This document shows positions 41,114-49,041 of a stretch of DNA of 64,000 nucleotides, one piece after another. The DNA comes from JADCCX01 sp031373545. GTDB taxonomy: Bacteria > Pseudomonadota > Alphaproteobacteria > Rhizobiales > Beijerinckiaceae. Under the pieces are notes generated by a model. The model worked only from the letters and a program-made list of their open reading frames with translations. It did not search any database and was not told the origin of the DNA. The position numbers were made by a program, and so were the translations under genes. Position 1 is the first letter of the stretch; every line of letters starts with the position of its first letter. The stretch spans positions 15,205 to 79,204 of the forward strand of contig JANMMT010000105.1 of NCBI GenBank assembly GCA_031373545.1, given 5' to 3'.

Positions 41114-42154
41114 TCATTCCACCCTGTGCAGACCGCCCTGATAATCCAGCACATCCACCGCGCCCTCGGTGCGCGTGAGGTAGGTCGGCCCGATGGGCGA
41201 TTTGCCCGCCCCGCCGGGGATATCCAGCACGTAGGTCGGCTGGCACAGACCCGAGAGCGCGCCGCGCAGGCTGGCCACCAGCGCCTGCCCCTCGGCGATG
41301 GACAGGCGAAAATGGCTCGTGCCGGGTGCGAGATCCGGGTGGTGCAGGTAATAGGGCTTGATGCGGTTGGCGACGAAGGCGCGCATCAGCGCGGCCAGCG
41401 TATCGGTGCTGTCGTTCACGCCCCTGAGCAGCACGCTCTGCGACAGCAGCGATATGCCATTGTCCGCGAGGCGGCGGATGGCCGTTTGTGCCCTTGATGT
41501 GAACTCGCGCGGGTGATTGGCGTGGATCGCCACGTAAACCGCCTTCACCGGATGCGCGAGGGCGCGAGCCAAGGCCGGTGTGATGCGCGCGGGGTCCACG
41601 ACAGGCACGCGGCTGTGCCAGCGGATAACCTTGACGTGAGGCATGTCGCCCAGCCGCCGGGTCAGCTCTGCCACGCGCCGGGCGGTGAGTATGAGCGGGT
41701 CACCACCTGTGATGATCACCTCGAAGATGGCCGGGTTGGCCGCGATGTAAGCCAGCGCTGCATCAAGCTTTGGGCCCGTCAGCGACGCGCCGCCGGGGCC
41801 GACCATTTCGCGCCTGAAGCAGAAGCGGCAGTACACCGGGCAGGCATGCACGATCTTGAGCAGCACACGGTCGGGGTAACGGTGGACGATGCCTTCGACC
41901 GGACTGTGGGCCGCGTCACCGATGGGATCGGCATGCTCCTTGGACGTGGTCACCAACTCCTCCGCGCGCGGGATGAACTGGCGCGCGATCGGATCAGCGG
42001 GGTCCGCTGCATCCATCAACTCCGCCATGTCGGGCGTGACACCAATTGCATAACGCGCTGCAACGGGGGCAAGCGCAGGCACTTGCACTGCCGGCAGGAG
42101 GCCATGCTCCAAAAGCTCGGCGAGCGTGCGCAGCGGTTTGACAGGGGCATTCAT
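41114..42154 (-). CDS. epmB: EF-P lysine 2,3-aminomutase-like radical SAM enzyme EpmB
   Basis: A 346-residue KamA-family radical SAM enzyme with the Fe-S motif HACPVYCRFCFRREMVG (CxxxCxxC). The PLP-binding region lies in the C-terminal half, which reads KPYYLHHPDLAPGTSHFRL. EIIITGGDPL-like segment (FEVIITGGDPLILTARRV) is also present. EpmB converts alpha-lysine to beta-lysine for transfer to elongation factor P by EpmA. Its start overlaps the epmA stop (ATGA), and efp is next to epmA, so the modification system is complete apart from the hydroxylase EpmC, which is not seen here. Confidence 0.92.
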   Translation of the reverse strand: MNAPVKPLRTLAELLEHGLLPAVQVPALAPVAARYAIGVTPDMAELMDAADPADPIARQFIPRAEELVTTSKEHADPIGDAAHSPVEGIVHRYPDRVLLKIVHACPVYCRFCFRREMVGPGGASLTGPKLDAALAYIAANPAIFEVIITGGDPLILTARRVAELTRRLGDMPHVKVIRWHSRVPVVDPARITPALARALAHPVKAVYVAIHANHPREFTSRAQTAIRRLADNGISLLSQSVLLRGVNDSTDTLAALMRAFVANRIKPYYLHHPDLAPGTSHFRLSIAEGQALVASLRGALSGLCQPTYVLDIPGGAGKSPIGPTYLTRTEGAVDVLDYQGGLHRVE

Positions 42155-43212
42155 CGCGGCTGTGTGAAGGGATCGACTGAGGGAGTCCAGAGCACGGCGT
42201 CGATGTGGCTTGCCCCCGTCGCCAGCATCACCAGCCGGTCGAAGCCAAGTGCAGCACCCGATGCCTCGGGCATATGCGCCAATGCGGCGAGAAACACCTC
42301 GTCCAACGGGTAACGCTCGCCGTAGATCGCCTGTTTCAGGTCCATGTCGGCTTCAAAGCGCGCGCGCTGCTCCACCGGGTCTGTGAGTTCGCCGAATGCA
42401 TTGGCCAGTTCCACGCCGCAGGCATAAAGCTCGAAGCGTTCCGCGAGGCGCGGGTCACCCGGCTTGTGCCGGGCCAGTGCTGCTTCTGGCGCGGGGTAAT
42501 CCATCAGGATGGTGGCACGGCCAAGGCCCAGGTTGGGCTCGATCTTTTCCACCAGAATGCGGCTGAAGATATCGGACCAGCTGTCATCGGATGCGGTTCG
42601 AACGTGGGCGGATGTTGCCGCAGCCGCCAGAGCGTCGCGGTCGGTGCTTTCAGCTTCGAATGTTGTCACCAGGTCGATGTCGGCAAAGCGCTGAAATGCC
42701 TCTGCCACACTGAGCCGCTCCGGCGGCAAACGCGGGTCCATGGTACGCCCGCGCCAGTTCCAGACATTGCGCCCCGCTGTTGTGGCCGTCAGCACCAGCA
42801 ATGCAGCGCAGTCATCCATGAGCTGCGTGTAAGGCGCGCCTGCACGGTACCATTCGAGCATGGTGAACTCGGGCGCATGCAGCGCGCCGCGCTCGCGGTT
42901 GCGGAAGACGCGCGCCAGCGTGAAAATCTGCGTCTCACCCGCCGCCAACAGGCGCTTGCAGGCGAATTCCGGCGATGTGTGGAGATAGAGCGGCGCCTCA
43001 CGGCCATCGGTGGCGCGCAGCGTGGTCGCCAGCGCATGCAGATGCGTCTCGTTGCCCGGAGAGGTCTGCAGCTGCGCGGTTTCCACTTCGGTGAAGCCGC
43101 CGTGCATGAACCAGTTCTCCACCGCACGGCGGATTCGGCCACGCTCCACAAGCCGAGCCCGCCGGGCCGCATGATGTGACCGCATGTCGAGATGGGCCTC
43201 TTCAGATGGCAT
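42151..43212 (-). CDS. epmA: EF-P--(R)-beta-lysine ligase EpmA
   Basis: A 353-residue truncated class II lysyl-tRNA synthetase without an anticodon-binding domain, which attaches beta-lysine to EF-P. Class II motifs: VENWFMHGGFTEVETAQLQ (motif 1), FTLARVFRNRERGALHAPEFT (motif 2, FRNxExxxxHxPEF), and the C-terminal ASGAALGFDRLVMLATGA (motif 3, GxGxDR-like with ALGFDR). It runs divergently from efp with 127 bp between the starts. Confidence 0.94.
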   Translation of the reverse strand: MPSEEAHLDMRSHHAARRARLVERGRIRRAVENWFMHGGFTEVETAQLQTSPGNETHLHALATTLRATDGREAPLYLHTSPEFACKRLLAAGETQIFTLARVFRNRERGALHAPEFTMLEWYRAGAPYTQLMDDCAALLVLTATTAGRNVWNWRGRTMDPRLPPERLSVAEAFQRFADIDLVTTFEAESTDRDALAAAATSAHVRTASDDSWSDIFSRILVEKIEPNLGLGRATILMDYPAPEAALARHKPGDPRLAERFELYACGVELANAFGELTDPVEQRARFEADMDLKQAIYGERYPLDEVFLAALAHMPEASGAALGFDRLVMLATGASHIDAVLWTPSVDPFTQPR

Positions 43213-43339
43213 TCAAGCTCCCTTGACGGCGCTATAGGGCTTTTCTTGCGCCCCTGAACCTGCCAGAGGAGCGCCACACATTTTGTTTTCCTGCCCACAC
43301 GGATCTCACGCGCGGGCGCTCCACACCAAGGTTTTGCAC

Positions 43340-43909
43340 ATGGTCAAGGTCATCGCCAGCTCGCTTCGCAAGGGCAACGTCGTCGAAATGGACGGACGCC
43401 TGCACACGATCATCGTGGCGGACAACATCCATCCCGGCAAGGGCACACCTGTGACGCAACTCGACATGCGCCGCATCGGCGATGGCATCAAGGTCTCGGT
43501 GCGCTTCCGCACCACGGAATCGGTCGAGAAGGCCGAGCTTGACACGCGCGATTATCAGTACCTCTACCGCGACGGTGACATTTTCCATTTCATGAACCAG
43601 GAGAATTTCGACCAGATACAGGTGCCGCAGGAAGTGATCGGTGATGTCGCGCCCTACCTGCTGGAAAACATGGTGGTTCAACTCTCGATCTTTGGCGAAA
43701 ATGCCGTCTCCATTGAAATTCCGCAGAAGGTGACCCTGGAAGTGGTGGAAACTGAACCGGCCAACAAGGGCCAGACGGCCTCCTCGTCCTACAAGCCTGC
43801 GATCCTGTCCAACGGGGTGCGCACAACAGTGCCGCCGCATATATCGGTCGGCACGCGCATCGTCGTAAACACCGAGGATGGGGCCTATTACGAGCGCGCC
43901 AAAGACTGA
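43340..43909 (+). CDS. efp: Translation elongation factor P
   Basis: 189 residues, the usual EF-P length, starting MVKVIASSLRKGNVVEMDGR. Domain I carries the loop HPGKGTPVTQLDMRRI, with the lysine that is beta-lysylated by EpmA and EpmB encoded next door. Domain III ends with TRIVVNTEDGAYYERAKD. EF-P relieves ribosome stalling at polyproline sequences. An in-frame upstream start is unlikely because the sequence upstream is not conserved-looking. It is divergent from epmA. Confidence 0.97.
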   Translation: MVKVIASSLRKGNVVEMDGRLHTIIVADNIHPGKGTPVTQLDMRRIGDGIKVSVRFRTTESVEKAELDTRDYQYLYRDGDIFHFMNQENFDQIQVPQEVIGDVAPYLLENMVVQLSIFGENAVSIEIPQKVTLEVVETEPANKGQTASSSYKPAILSNGVRTTVPPHISVGTRIVVNTEDGAYYERAKD

Positions 43910-43933
43910 ACGCCTCTCATATTTTAAGCCATT

Positions 43934-43949
43934 CCGGCACGCGTGCCGG
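43934..43949. other. Perfect 16-bp GC-rich palindrome after efp
   Basis: CCGGCACGCGTGCCGG, 25 bp after the efp stop. It could form a hairpin that ends the efp transcript, but no T-run follows it on either strand, so a terminator call is weak. Confidence 0.4.
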
Positions 43950-43967
43950 CCGCTTGGCGTACGATGT

Positions 43968-43987
43968 ATTGCACAATTCTGTACAAT
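43968..43987. promoter_or_regulatory. Dyad site upstream of the sugar transferase
   Basis: ATTGCACA and TGTACAAT separated by ATTC; arms match as inverted repeats at 7 of 8 positions. It lies about 180 bp upstream of the chosen start of the polyprenyl-phosphate sugar transferase, in the 197-bp gap after efp. A regulator site is likely but no regulator is nearby. Confidence 0.45.
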
Positions 43988-44169
43988 ATGACATACATTG
44001 TCCGTGACCTCGCGTTACGTATGGAACAGGGGCCATCCGGTCATGACGATCTTCACCTTGCCCGGCAAGGCATTGCAATTGCAGTGCTTCCCCCAGAGCG
44101 GTCGGCATGAAGCGCCTTCGGCACGATACAGGGTCATTCCGGAACAGCAGTTGGGTGGGTTGGGCAGCG

Positions 44170-45639
44170 ATGGCACACAAGTCCAGTTATCTCGAATTTG
44201 CCGCAGCGCGGCCTTTCCATGTGGAAAGTGCGACGCGCCAGTCCCGTGGCGCGCGTCTGCGCGGGCTTTTCAGCATGCTTGCAGGTGCTTCCGATACGGC
44301 CGCCATCATTGTCACGGCCTTCGTCGTCGGCTGGCTTTACCATCTGGTGGCGCTTGGCGAGCGTCCGGACATCGACAACCTCGTGCAGATCGGGGCGGTG
44401 ATCGTGCTGTTCACGCTCATTCCCAACGTGATGCGCAACGAATACGCGATCGGCAATTTTCTCGAATTCCGAGGGCATGTGCGCCGCTCGTTCCAGCTCT
44501 GGAACCTGGCTTTCCTGGCGGCCATCGTGCTGGGGTTTCTCACCAAGACCAGCATGATCTTTTCGCGAGGGACGGTGGTGCTGCTGTATGCGGGCGGGTT
44601 TCTTGCCCTCGTTGCCGGGCGTTATCTTCTGGTGCGCCTTGTCCAGATCGCCAGCAAGACCGGCACCGTGACCGCGCGGCGGATTTTTCTGGTGGGTCAT
44701 GAAGAGGAGATCATGGCCTTTGCCATGCGTCACCAGCCCTGGAACATGGGCATGGACATCGCGGGTTTTGCAGCCCTGCCCCAAGGCGTCGATGCCACGC
44801 CAGAAGCCGTGCAGGAGGCCATCGACGAGGCCGTGCTCAGCGCCCGCACCTCTTCGCCCGACGATATTTTCGTGCTGATCTCGTGGCACCAGCGCGCGTT
44901 GGTGGAAGCCGCGATCGACGGCTTCATGACCATCCCCGCCTCCATCCACCTGGGGGCCGAGCCCCTGCTGGAGCGGTTCAGCGATGTGCGCATCGCCCGG
45001 GTTGGCACAGTGCCCAGCGTGCAGGTTGTGCGCCGCCCCATGGGTGCGATGGAAATCGCCCTCAAACGCCTGTTCGACGCCCTGGTCGGCACGGCGGCGC
45101 TCATCCTGCTGGCTCCCGTGTTCATGGGCATCGGTCTTGCGATCCGCCTCGACAGCCGCGGCCCGGTGTTCTTCATGCAGCGCCGCCACGGCTTCAACCA
45201 GGGCACGTTCCGCATTGCCAAATTCCGCACGATGTTCACGATGGATGACGGCGATGTGGTGCGCCAGGCCAGCGCCAACGATGCGCGGATCACCCGCGTG
45301 GGGCGCTTCCTGCGGCGCTGGAACCTCGATGAACTGCCGCAGCTCTGGAACGTGGTGAAGGGCGATATGTCCCTGGTGGGCCCACGCCCCCATGCGCTGG
45401 CGCATGACCATGTCTTCGAGCGGCGCATCGCGCAATACGCACGCCGTCACAACGTCAAACCTGGAATCACGGGGTGGGCGCAGGTCAACGGTTTTCGCGG
45501 GGAAACCTCGACCGACGACAAGATGCGGCTGCGCGTCGAGCATGATCTGGCCTACATCGACAACTGGTCGATCTGGTTCGACATCTCGATCATCCTGCAG
45601 ACGATCTTTTCCCGAAAGGCTTACCGCAACGCCGTCTAG
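44170..45639 (+). CDS. Polyprenyl-phosphate sugar-1-phosphate transferase (WcaJ/PssY-like)
   Basis: Initiates exopolysaccharide repeat-unit assembly by placing a hexose-1-phosphate on undecaprenyl phosphate. About 489 residues (start MAHKSSYLEF; another ATG 63 bp upstream is possible). The N-terminal half has hydrophobic segments and a Rossmann-like region (RRIFLVGHEEEIM). The C-terminal catalytic half has a membrane segment ALVGTAALILLAPVFMGIGL, QRRHGFNQGTFRIAKFRTM, RFLRRWNLDELPQLWNVV and GDMSLVGPRPHALAHD, then KPGITGWAQVNGFRGET and the C-terminal YIDNWSIWFD. Its TAG stop is part of a 15-bp copy of the end of the 269-bp element. Confidence 0.92.
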   Translation: MAHKSSYLEFAAARPFHVESATRQSRGARLRGLFSMLAGASDTAAIIVTAFVVGWLYHLVALGERPDIDNLVQIGAVIVLFTLIPNVMRNEYAIGNFLEFRGHVRRSFQLWNLAFLAAIVLGFLTKTSMIFSRGTVVLLYAGGFLALVAGRYLLVRLVQIASKTGTVTARRIFLVGHEEEIMAFAMRHQPWNMGMDIAGFAALPQGVDATPEAVQEAIDEAVLSARTSSPDDIFVLISWHQRALVEAAIDGFMTIPASIHLGAEPLLERFSDVRIARVGTVPSVQVVRRPMGAMEIALKRLFDALVGTAALILLAPVFMGIGLAIRLDSRGPVFFMQRRHGFNQGTFRIAKFRTMFTMDDGDVVRQASANDARITRVGRFLRRWNLDELPQLWNVVKGDMSLVGPRPHALAHDHVFERRIAQYARRHNVKPGITGWAQVNGFRGETSTDDKMRLRVEHDLAYIDNWSIWFDISIILQTIFSRKAYRNAV

Positions 45640-45651
45640 GCCGTGAACTCA
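45637..45651. repeat. Solo 15-bp copy of the 269-bp element end
   Basis: TAGGCCGTGAACTCA is identical to the first 15 bp of the element at 7157-7425. It spans the gap between two convergent genes: its TAG is the stop of the sugar transferase, and its terminal TCA is the stop (TGA) of the thioesterase on the other strand. No second inverted arm is seen. Confidence 0.7.
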
Positions 45652-46047
45652 GTTGGGCACGATGCGTGGGCGGCCATTGTCGTCGATCGCGACGAAGATG
45701 AAGGTCGCCTCGGTCACCTTCTCGCTTGTCATGGTCTGAAAGCGCTGCGCCCAGGCCTCGATCTTGATGGTCATGGAGGTGCGCCCCACCCGCTCCACAT
45801 CGGTGTAGACCGAGAGCACGTCGCCCACCTTCATGGGGCGAATGAAGGTCATGGCATCCACCTTGATGGTGACCACCCGCCCGCTCGCCCGCTCGACGCC
45901 GCGAATGCCGCCCGCCTGATCCATGCGGGCCATCACCCAGCCGCCAAAAATATCACCGTTGGCATTCGTATCGGCGGGCATGGCGCTGATCCGCAGCGTG
46001 AGTTCGCCGCGCGGCGATTCGGTGGGGACCGGGTCGTTCTTGCTCAT
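45649..46047 (-). CDS. yciA: Acyl-CoA thioesterase, hotdog fold (YciA-like)
   Basis: A 132-residue thioesterase. The hotdog helix motif NANGDIFGGWVMARMDQAGG, the KVDAMTFIRPMKVGDVLSVYT segment and the C-terminal EATFIFVAIDDNGRPRIV are typical of YciA, which hydrolyses diverse acyl-CoAs. It is convergent with the sugar transferase; its TGA derives from the solo element end. The 170 bp on its upstream side, between it and ppdK, hold both promoters; no specific site was recognised. Confidence 0.92.
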   Translation of the reverse strand: MSKNDPVPTESPRGELTLRISAMPADTNANGDIFGGWVMARMDQAGGIRGVERASGRVVTIKVDAMTFIRPMKVGDVLSVYTDVERVGRTSMTIKIEAWAQRFQTMTSEKVTEATFIFVAIDDNGRPRIVPN

Positions 46048-46217
46048 GACTCTTCTTGGGCGAAATGAACTTTTGCGGCAAGCTCGCGTTCAAGCCGCAT
46101 TCAGGCGCATCCCAACAAGTGCTGCATTGCAATACGCCCCCTGCTGCGCCAGAAGGCTTCACCAGTGCGCGCAGATGCTGAACATTCGGGCTAATGGACA
46201 AATCGGGGCAAACGACG

Positions 46218-48893
46218 ATGTCGAAGTGGGTGTACTCGTTCGGGGATGGTCGGGCCGAAGGCGAAGCGGGCATGAAGAACCTGCTCGGCGGCAAGGGCGC
46301 CAATCTGGCTGAGATGTCCAATCTGGGACTGCCGGTGCCTCCCGGCTTCACGGTCACCACCGACGTCTGTTCGGCGTATTATGCCAATGCGAAATCCTAT
46401 CCGGCCGAGCTTGCCGACGAGGTCAGGACCGCGCTCGAGCATGTGGGCCAGCTCACGGGCCGCGTGTTCGGCGACAGCACCAATCCGCTCTTGGTCTCGG
46501 TGCGTTCGGGCGGCCGCGCCTCGATGCCGGGGATGATGGACACCGTGCTCAACCTCGGCCTCAACGATGCCACGGTCAATGCGCTGGCAGCTGGAGGCGG
46601 CGAGCGCTTTGCCTATGACAGCTACCGGCGCTTCATCACGATGTATTCCAACGTGGTGCTGGGCATCGAACACCATAATTTCGAGGACATCCTGGAAGAA
46701 TACAAGGAACGTCGCAGCGTGACGCTCGACACGGATCTTTCAGCGGATGACTGGAAATCGATGATTCCGGCCTACAAGGCCTGCGTGCAGGAGCACCTCG
46801 GACGGCCCTTCCCGCAGGACCCGCACGAGCAACTCTGGGGCGCGATCGGGGCCGTCTTCGATTCATGGATGAACGCCCGCGCGATCAAGTACCGCGACAT
46901 GCACGACATTCCGGCCTCCTGGGGCACAGCGGTCAACGTGCAGGCCATGGTCTTCGGCAACATGGGGGATACCTCCGCCACCGGCGTTGCCTTCACGCGC
47001 AACCCATCCACCGGCGCAAAGGAGCTTTACGGCGAGTTCCTGATCAACGCGCAGGGCGAGGATGTGGTGGCCGGCATCCGCACGCCCCAGGACATCACGG
47101 AGGCGGCGCGCATCGCTTCGAAATCCTCGAAGGCCTCGATGGAAGTTGCCATGCCAGACGCCTACGGCGAATTGGTGCGCATCTACGGCATTCTGGAAAA
47201 ACACTACCGCGACATGCAGGACATGGAATTCACGGTGGAGCGCGGCAAGCTGTGGATGCTCCAGACACGCAACGGCAAGCGCACGGCGAAAGCCGCCTTG
47301 AAGATTGCGGTTGATCTGGCGAATGAAGGCCTGATCACGCAGAAGGAAGCCATCCTGCGCATCGATCCGCTGTCGCTGGATCAGCTGCTGCACCCGACGA
47401 TCGATCCCAAGGCCGAGCGCCAGCGCATCACCAGCGGCTTGCCTGCCTCGCCGGGGGCAGCCTCAGGCGAAATCGTCTTTAATTCTGATGCCGCCGAGCA
47501 AGCCAGGAAGGCCGGGCGCAAGAGCATTCTCGTACGCGTGGAAACCTCACCCGAGGACATCCACGGCATGCATGCGGCGGAAGGCATCCTCACCACGCGC
47601 GGCGGCATGACCAGCCATGCGGCCGTCGTGGCGCGCGGCATGGGCAAACCCTGCGTATCGGGCGCGGGCACCATTCGCGTGGATTATGCCAAGCAGGTGA
47701 TGATCGTGGGCGGCCACACCCTGAACGCCGGTGACTGGATCACCATCGATGGCTCGACAGGCGAGGTGCTCATGGGCCAGATCAAGATGCTCGAGCCGGA
47801 ACTGTCGGGCGAGTTCAACACCCTGATGACCTGGGCGGATGCGGGCCGGCGCATGAAGGTGCGCACCAACGCCGAAACACCCAACGATGCGCGCACCGCC
47901 CGCAAATACGGCGCGGAAGGCATCGGCCTGTGCCGCACCGAGCATATGTTCTTTGATGAGGAGCGCATTGTCGCCATGCGCGAGATGATCTGCGCCGACG
48001 ATGAGAAAGGCCGCCGCGACGCGCTGGCCAAACTCCTGCCGATGCAGAAGAAGGACTTCGCCGAGCTGTTCGAGATCATGTCGGGCCTGCCGGTCACCAT
48101 CCGCCTGCTGGATCCGCCGCTGCACGAGTTCCTGCCGCATACCGAGGCGGAAATGGTGGAGGTCGCCAAGGGCCTCGGCGTGTCGGTGGACAAGCTGCGC
48201 CAGCGCGCGGCAGAGCTGCACGAATTCAACCCCATGCTGGGGTTCCGGGGGTGCCGCCTCGCGGTGGCCTATCCCGAGATTGCCGAAATGCAGGCGCGCG
48301 CCATTTTCGAGGCCGCCATCGGCGCCGGCAACAAGACCGGTGAACTGGTGGTGCCGGAAATCATGGTGCCGCTGGTGATGACCCGCGCGGAACTGGACCT
48401 CGTGAAGGCAAGAATCGACGCCATGGCCGATCTGGTGGCCAAGGAAACCGGACAGCGCATCGACTATCAGGTCGGCACCATGATCGAACTGCCACGCGCG
48501 GCGATCTGCGCGGGCGACATTGCCCATTCGGCGGAGTTCTTCTCCTTCGGCACCAACGACCTGACCCAGACGACGCTCGGCATCAGCCGCGACGATGCAG
48601 CGAATTTCCTGGGCTTTTACAAGGAGCGGGGCATTCTCGCGCACGACCCCTTCGTGACGCTCGACCAGGAGGGCGTGGGTGCCTTGGTGCAGATGGCGGT
48701 GGAGCGCGGGCGCGCCACGCGTCAGGCCATCAAGCTGGGCATCTGCGGCGAGCACGGCGGCGACCCCGCCTCCATCGGCTTCTGCGAAGGCGTGGGGCTG
48801 GATTATGTCTCCTGCTCGCCCTTCCGGGTGCCGATCGCGCGCCTCGCCGCGGCGCAGGCCGCCATCGGGGCTGTGAAGGGCAAAGAGGGATAA
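46218..48893 (+). CDS. ppdK: Pyruvate, phosphate dikinase
   Basis: 891 residues from MSKWVYSFGDGRAEG; an ATG 24 bp upstream is possible. It interconverts pyruvate, ATP and Pi with PEP, AMP and PPi. The N-terminal ATP-grasp part includes LLGGKGANLAEMSNLGLPVP and VSVRSGGRASMPGMMDTVLN. The phosphohistidine site is TTRGGMTSHAAVVARGMGKPC at about residue 455-475. The C-terminal PEP-binding barrel includes YGAEGIGLCRTEHMFF, MLGFRGCRLAVAYPEI, FFSFGTNDLTQTTLGISRDD and the end KLGICGEHGGDP. With isocitrate lyase nearby it fits growth on gluconeogenic substrates. Confidence 0.96.
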   Translation: MSKWVYSFGDGRAEGEAGMKNLLGGKGANLAEMSNLGLPVPPGFTVTTDVCSAYYANAKSYPAELADEVRTALEHVGQLTGRVFGDSTNPLLVSVRSGGRASMPGMMDTVLNLGLNDATVNALAAGGGERFAYDSYRRFITMYSNVVLGIEHHNFEDILEEYKERRSVTLDTDLSADDWKSMIPAYKACVQEHLGRPFPQDPHEQLWGAIGAVFDSWMNARAIKYRDMHDIPASWGTAVNVQAMVFGNMGDTSATGVAFTRNPSTGAKELYGEFLINAQGEDVVAGIRTPQDITEAARIASKSSKASMEVAMPDAYGELVRIYGILEKHYRDMQDMEFTVERGKLWMLQTRNGKRTAKAALKIAVDLANEGLITQKEAILRIDPLSLDQLLHPTIDPKAERQRITSGLPASPGAASGEIVFNSDAAEQARKAGRKSILVRVETSPEDIHGMHAAEGILTTRGGMTSHAAVVARGMGKPCVSGAGTIRVDYAKQVMIVGGHTLNAGDWITIDGSTGEVLMGQIKMLEPELSGEFNTLMTWADAGRRMKVRTNAETPNDARTARKYGAEGIGLCRTEHMFFDEERIVAMREMICADDEKGRRDALAKLLPMQKKDFAELFEIMSGLPVTIRLLDPPLHEFLPHTEAEMVEVAKGLGVSVDKLRQRAAELHEFNPMLGFRGCRLAVAYPEIAEMQARAIFEAAIGAGNKTGELVVPEIMVPLVMTRAELDLVKARIDAMADLVAKETGQRIDYQVGTMIELPRAAICAGDIAHSAEFFSFGTNDLTQTTLGISRDDAANFLGFYKERGILAHDPFVTLDQEGVGALVQMAVERGRATRQAIKLGICGEHGGDPASIGFCEGVGLDYVSCSPFRVPIARLAAAQAAIGAVKGKEG

Positions 48894-49041
48894 GTTCTCA
48901 CAACATAAGTTTGGTGCTCTTTTCGGCCATAATGTCGCGAGCGTGAACTTACCCCCGTGACAATGTGCCAAAGCACGCTAGCTTACCTGCCATGTCCGCC
49001 GCGCACCCACGCGCCCGCGGTTCAATCAGGGAGTTCACCAC

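Noticed and set aside
48894..49041. Imperfect inverted repeat TAAGTTCTCAC / GTGAACTTA between ppdK and the binding protein
   Set aside because: The arms need a one-base gap, there is no T-run, and the resemblance to the 269-bp element end is only partial; too weak to report as a terminator or element.
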